In this document: positions 60,532 to 64,000 of the stretch, piece after piece
Layout of the letters: the number at the start of each line of letters is the position of its first letter
Position numbering within the stretch: the first letter of the stretch is position 1
From: JAWLBY01 sp041687455
Lineage (GTDB): Bacteria; Pseudomonadota; Gammaproteobacteria; Xanthomonadales; Xanthomonadaceae
Direction of reading: 5' to 3'
Assembly: GCA_041687455.1 (NCBI GenBank)
Contig: JAWLBY010000008.1
Span: forward strand, 62,001-126,000
Length of the DNA: 64,000 nt
The notes under the pieces: model-generated
Told to the model about the DNA's origin: nothing
Seen by the model: the letters and a program-made list of their open reading frames with translations, nothing else
Databases searched by the model: none
Position numbers and translations under genes: made by a program

Positions 60532-60562
60532 GATCGCGATTCGACGCCGCCGCGCCGCATGG

Positions 60563-60576
60563 CTGACCGAAGTCAA
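60563..60576 (+). promoter_or_regulatory. FNR-type box of the deo operon
   Basis: CTGAC-CGAA-GTCAA, centred 42.5 bp from the deoC ATG. TACCGT at 60599-60604 is a weak -10. It lies 45 bp from the divergent chemoreceptor box. A GGAG is only one base from the ATG, too close to act normally. Confidence 0.65.
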
Positions 60577-60611
60577 CGTCGCCCCGGCGCCGCTGGCTTA
60601 CCGTCCGGAGC

Positions 60612-61394
60612 ATGACCGCGACCGATTCCGTTCCATCGACCCCGCCGACGCCCGCCGCGGCGCAGCGCCTGCTCGGCCTGCTCGACCTGACCCTGCTCGA
60701 CGACCAGGCCGACGGCATCGCCGTCGAACAGCTCGCCGAACGCGCCGCCAGCCGGTTCGGCGCGCCGGCGGCACTGTGCGTCTGGCCTCGCCACATCGGC
60801 ATCGCGAAGGCGGCGCTGGCGGCGCGCGGGCTGTCGGCGTTGCCGATCGCCACGGTCGTGAACTTTCCCGACGGCGCTGCCGAGCCGGCCCGGGTCGAGC
60901 GCGAGATCGCGCAGTCGCTGACCGCCGGCGCGACCGAGATCGACGCCGTGCTGCCCTATCGCGCGCTGCGCGCCGGCGACATCGCGACCTGCGAGCGCAT
61001 GCTGGCATTGTTCCGCAGCGGCTGCGGCAGCGCAGCGCAGCTCAAGGTGATCCTCGAGACCGGCGAGCTGACTGCGGCGCAGATCCGGCTGGCGAGCCGG
61101 CTGGCGATCGATGCCGGCGCCGACTTCATCAAGACATCGACCGGCAAGGTCGCCGTCAACGCGACGCCGGCCGCGGCGACGCTGATGCTGCAGGCGATCG
61201 CCGAGCGCGGCGGCCACTGCGGCTTCAAGGCGGCCGGCGGCATCCGCACGGCGAGCGCCGCAACCGAGTACCTGCAGCTTGCCGAGCGCATGCTGGGTCC
61301 GGTCTGGCCGACGCCGGCCCGGTTCCGGATCGGCGCCAGCGCACTGGCCGGCGAACTGCATGCGGTACTCGCGGCGGGCGCTCCCGTCCGATGA
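60612..61394 (+). CDS. deoC: Deoxyribose-phosphate aldolase
   Basis: A 260-residue class I aldolase splitting deoxyribose 5-phosphate to acetaldehyde and glyceraldehyde 3-phosphate. LLDLTLLDD, ALCVWPRHIG, TVVNFPDGA, EIDAVLPYRAL and ADFIKTSTGKVAVNAT are DeoC motifs; the lysine in FIKTSTGK forms the Schiff base. GFKAAGGIRTA contains the second active lysine. It heads a three-gene operon with deoA (4-bp overlap) and a purine nucleoside phosphorylase. The promoter carries an FNR-type box. Confidence 0.96.
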   Translation: MTATDSVPSTPPTPAAAQRLLGLLDLTLLDDQADGIAVEQLAERAASRFGAPAALCVWPRHIGIAKAALAARGLSALPIATVVNFPDGAAEPARVEREIAQSLTAGATEIDAVLPYRALRAGDIATCERMLALFRSGCGSAAQLKVILETGELTAAQIRLASRLAIDAGADFIKTSTGKVAVNATPAAATLMLQAIAERGGHCGFKAAGGIRTASAATEYLQLAERMLGPVWPTPARFRIGASALAGELHAVLAAGAPVR

Positions 61395-62800
61395 ACGCCG
61401 GCTCGCTCGCTGCACTGCTGGCGGCCAAGCGCGACGGCCTGTCGCTCGACGCCGCTGCGCTGCGTCGGCTGATGACCGCCGATGGCGCCGATGACGCGCA
61501 GCTCGGCGCGTTCGCAATGGCGGTCGCGCTGCACGGCATGTCGGCGGACGAGTGCGCCGCGCTGACCGCGGCGATGCGCGATTCCGGCTGCGTGCTCGAC
61601 TGGAACGGCGTCGGGCTGCACGGCCCCTGCGTAGACAAGCATTCGACCGGCGGCGTCGGCGACCTGGTGTCGCTGGTGCTGGCACCGGCGCTGGCCGCCT
61701 GCGGCGCGCATGTGCCGATGCTGTCGGGCCGCGCCCTCGGCCACAGCGGTGGCACGCTGGACAAGCTGGAGTCGATTCCCGGCTACGACGTGCAGCCGTC
61801 GACGCCGCGCTTCCAGCGGGTCGTCGCCGAGGTCGGTTGCGCGATCATCGGCGCGACCGGCTCGCTGGCACCGGCCGACCGCCGGCTGTACGGCATCCGC
61901 GATCGCACCGCGACGGTCGACGTGCTGCCGCTGATCGTCGCATCGATCCTGTCGAAGAAACTCGCAGTCGGACTCGACGCGCTGGTGCTCGACGTCAAAT
62001 GCGGCAACGGCGCGCTGCTGGCCGACCCGCAGCAGTCGCGCCGGCTGGCCGCGCTGCTGGCGGAGACGGCCGCCACGCTCGGCCTGCGCTGCGCGGTACG
62101 GCTCTCGGACATGCAGCAGCCGCTGGCCGACTGCGCCGGCAATGCGCTGGAGATCCGCGAAGCCCTGGCCTGCCTGCGCGGCGAGCGGCCGCACTCGCGG
62201 GCGGTCGAGCTGACACTGACGCTCGGCGCCGACGCGCTGCAACTGGCCGGGCTGTGCAGCGACGCGTCCGATGCGCGCCGGCGGCTGCAGGCGACGCTCG
62301 ACGACGGCCGCGCAGCCGAGCGCTTCGCCGCAATGGTCCATGCGCTCGGCGGGCCGGCCGACCTGCTCGAGCAGCCCGACCGGCATCTGCCGATGGCGCC
62401 GATCGTGCGGCCGCTGCCGGCGACGCGCAGCGGCTATCTGGCCGCGATCGACGTCGCTACGCTGGGCCGGACCGTGATCGACCTCGGCGGCGGACGCCGC
62501 GACCACTGCCAGGCGATCGACCATGCGGTCGGCCTGGCCGGGCTGCCGCGGCTCGGCCAGGCGCTGCAGGCCGGCCAGCCGCTGGCCATGATCCACGCCC
62601 GCGACGAGGCCGGCTGGCAGCGCGCCGCGGCAAGGCTGGGCGAAGCTTTGCGGCTGACGGATCGCCCCTGCGAGCCGCCACCGCTGCTGTGTGCCGCCGC
62701 GGCTGGTGCGACACCGGCCGCGGTCCGGTCGCGACTGTCGGGCGCCGCGCTGGCCGGCCTGCCGGTCGCGCTGATGCTCGGCGTCGGGGCGATCCGGTGA
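61391..62800 (+). CDS. deoA: Thymidine phosphorylase
   Basis: A 469-residue enzyme phosphorolysing thymidine to thymine and deoxyribose 1-phosphate. VDKHSTGGVGDLVSLVLAP is the phosphate-binding signature, GRALGHSGGTLDKLESIPGY the nucleoside-site motif, and LVLDVKCGNGALL follows. The family's glycosyltransferase-3 fold is complete. It overlaps deoC by ATGA and the next gene by GTGA. The expected phosphopentomutase (deoB) is not in the window. Confidence 0.95.
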   Translation: MNAGSLAALLAAKRDGLSLDAAALRRLMTADGADDAQLGAFAMAVALHGMSADECAALTAAMRDSGCVLDWNGVGLHGPCVDKHSTGGVGDLVSLVLAPALAACGAHVPMLSGRALGHSGGTLDKLESIPGYDVQPSTPRFQRVVAEVGCAIIGATGSLAPADRRLYGIRDRTATVDVLPLIVASILSKKLAVGLDALVLDVKCGNGALLADPQQSRRLAALLAETAATLGLRCAVRLSDMQQPLADCAGNALEIREALACLRGERPHSRAVELTLTLGADALQLAGLCSDASDARRRLQATLDDGRAAERFAAMVHALGGPADLLEQPDRHLPMAPIVRPLPATRSGYLAAIDVATLGRTVIDLGGGRRDHCQAIDHAVGLAGLPRLGQALQAGQPLAMIHARDEAGWQRAAARLGEALRLTDRPCEPPPLLCAAAAGATPAAVRSRLSGAALAGLPVALMLGVGAIR

Positions 62801-63504
62801 GCACGCCGCACATCGATGCCGCGCCGGGCGATTTCGCCGACACCGTGCTGCTGCCGGGCGATCCGCTGCGTGCGCAGCACATTGCCACGCACTGGTTCGA
62901 CCACGCCCGGCAGGTCTGCGGACTGCGCAACATGCTCGGCTACACCGGCCGCTGGCAGGGCCGGCCGCTGTCGGTGATCGGCACCGGCATGGGCATGCCG
63001 TCGCTGGCGATCTACGTGACCGAACTGGTCCGCATGTTCGGCGCACGACGGCTGATCCGGGTCGGCACCTGTGGCGGCCTGCAGCCATCGATGGCGCTCG
63101 GCGAGCTGCTGCTGGCACTCGGGGCCGGCAGCGATTCGCCGATCGGCCAGCGCACGCTGCCCGGCATCGCGCTGCCGGCGGTCTGCGACCCGACCCTGTT
63201 GCGGCAGGCCTGGTCGGCGGCCGATGCCATCCAGCAGCCGGTCCGCTGCGGCAGCGTGTTCTCGACCGACGAGTTCTACGGCGACCCGGCGCTGCTGCCG
63301 GCGCTGCGCGCGCACGGCATGCTCGGCATCGACATGGAAACCGCCGCACTGTACCGGCTGGCCGCGCAGTACGGCGTCCACGCGATCAGTCTGCTGGCGG
63401 TCAGCGACCTGCTGCCGGACGGCGCGGCGATGCCGGCCGCGCAACGGCAACGGGCGCTCGACGGACTGTTCCGGCTGGCGCTGGCGACCGCCGCTGCCGG
63501 CTGA
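62797..63504 (+). CDS. deoD: Purine nucleoside phosphorylase, DeoD type
   Basis: A 235-residue hexameric-type nucleoside phosphorylase. TVLLPGDPLRAQHIA, RNMLGYTGRWQGRPLSVIGT, GTGMGMPSLAIYVTEL, RVGTCGGLQPS and GIDMETAALYRLAAQYG are DeoD motifs. It completes a salvage route from nucleosides to pentose phosphates and free bases. The GTG start overlaps the deoA stop. Udp (uridine phosphorylase) is the close alternative, but the RNMLGYTG/MGMPS combination favours DeoD. Confidence 0.88.
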   Translation: MSTPHIDAAPGDFADTVLLPGDPLRAQHIATHWFDHARQVCGLRNMLGYTGRWQGRPLSVIGTGMGMPSLAIYVTELVRMFGARRLIRVGTCGGLQPSMALGELLLALGAGSDSPIGQRTLPGIALPAVCDPTLLRQAWSAADAIQQPVRCGSVFSTDEFYGDPALLPALRAHGMLGIDMETAALYRLAAQYGVHAISLLAVSDLLPDGAAMPAAQRQRALDGLFRLALATAAAG

Positions 63505-63739
63505 CAGAAATCCCGCGCAGGGTCTGCCGCACCGACGCCAATCGCACCCTCGACGCGGAGGTGCAGACGTTCCCTGGTCAGCAGTGCACGCATCCCGCGT
63601 CCCGGCCACGCCGTCTTCGAACGCTCGAGAAAGCTGCACGGCCGCTGGCTGGCCGGCGTCTGCGTGACAGCGAGTTCAGCGTGGTTCTGTCAAGGTATCG
63701 CCCGGCCGTCGATGCCTGGAGCCGTGACGGAGTGCGCCA

Positions 63740-64000
63740 ATGACCGAATCAGCGAAGGTGCTGGTCGTCGACGACAACCTCGACGCCGCCGAAAGCATGA
63801 AGATCCTGCTCGAATGCTGGGGCCATTCGGTGGCGATCGCGCACGACGGCATCGCCGCGCTGGCGGCGGCCGCCGAGCATCACCCGCGGTTCGTGCTGCT
63901 CGACATCGGCCTGCCGGGGATGGATGGCTACGAAGTCGCGCGGCGGCTGCGCGAGCAGAGCGGCGCGCAGATGCCGCACCTGATCGCGGTGACCGGCTAC
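63740..64000 (+). CDS. Response regulator receiver domain, truncated by window end
   Basis: The first 87 residues of a CheY-like receiver. KVLVVDDNLDAAESM has the acidic pair and RFVLLDIGLPGMDGYEVARRLR the phospho-acceptor aspartate; the conserved threonine appears in IAVTGY at the window edge. Whether an output domain follows cannot be seen. GGAG precedes the ATG. The 235 bases after deoD hold no other gene I can support. Confidence 0.85.
   Translation, partial: MTESAKVLVVDDNLDAAESMKILLECWGHSVAIAHDGIAALAAAAEHHPRFVLLDIGLPGMDGYEVARRLREQSGAQMPHLIAVTGY

Overview
The window is GC-rich, densely coding chromosomal DNA from a gammaproteobacterium, most likely of the Xanthomonadales/Lysobacterales. 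The pointers are the folC-SPOR-cvpA-purF order, the pgk/pyk/fba glycolytic cluster, a 30S protein THX with an Ala/Lys-rich tail, an incomplete regulatory PTS (EIIA-HPr-EI with no permease), short palindromic REP-type repeats, and a GGGATTC/GGGAATC heptamer array. The exact genus is inference. I see no rRNA, tRNA, phage, IS element or CRISPR array.

Layout. 0-6.2 kb: a DGC-family zinc-binding protein, then a same-strand cluster of PspA/IM30, an AAA+ ATPase, a membrane coiled-coil protein and a solute-binding/OmpA fusion. 6.2-15.6 kb: sppA, a DUF2845 protein, EIIA-HPr-EI, a PilZ/YcgR-type protein, an EF-G-like GTPase and an alpha/beta hydrolase. 15.6-21 kb: THX, then a zinc module (MerC-like protein and ZnuD-like TonB receptor divergent over two AT-rich Zur-like sites, an M14-like deacylase, and zur). 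21-25 kb: gltX, a cyclophilin, lpxH and Ub-Mut7-C. 25-28 kb: three secreted proteins, two cohesin-like and one with a dockerin. 28-39.8 kb: surface-glycan genes facing a minus-strand run folC-SPOR-cvpA-purF-GT-C-DUF455-two membrane proteins, whose last four junctions are 4-bp overlaps. 39.9-50.1 kb: an autotransporter barrel, tdh, ArsC-like protein, AMP nucleosidase, an HCCA-isomerase-like protein, fba, 1.1 kb of tandem repeats, pyk, an acetyltransferase and pgk.

50.2-63.5 kb is an anaerobic/nitrogen-oxide region: hemN, an FNR-type regulator, nnrS, a Cys-tailed HMA-like protein, cytidine deaminase, an alginate-export-type porin, a cytochrome c lipoprotein, a PAS-NIT chemoreceptor and a deoC-deoA-deoD operon. 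The last 260 bases start a CheY-like receiver.

The strongest new signal is regulatory. Eight palindromic FNR-type boxes (consensus YTGAY-N4-RTCAA) lie in promoter regions, seven of them in the 50-61 kb region and one before the DGC gene. In four genes (hemN, nnrS, the 54377 gene, deoC) the box centre is 41.5-42.5 bp from the A of ATG, where class II geometry would place it relative to the transcription start. Three of these genes lack a Shine-Dalgarno, so leaderless FNR-driven mRNAs are predicted. Also notable are the possible ESCRT-III/Vps4-like PspA-AAA cluster and the cohesin/dockerin gene set.
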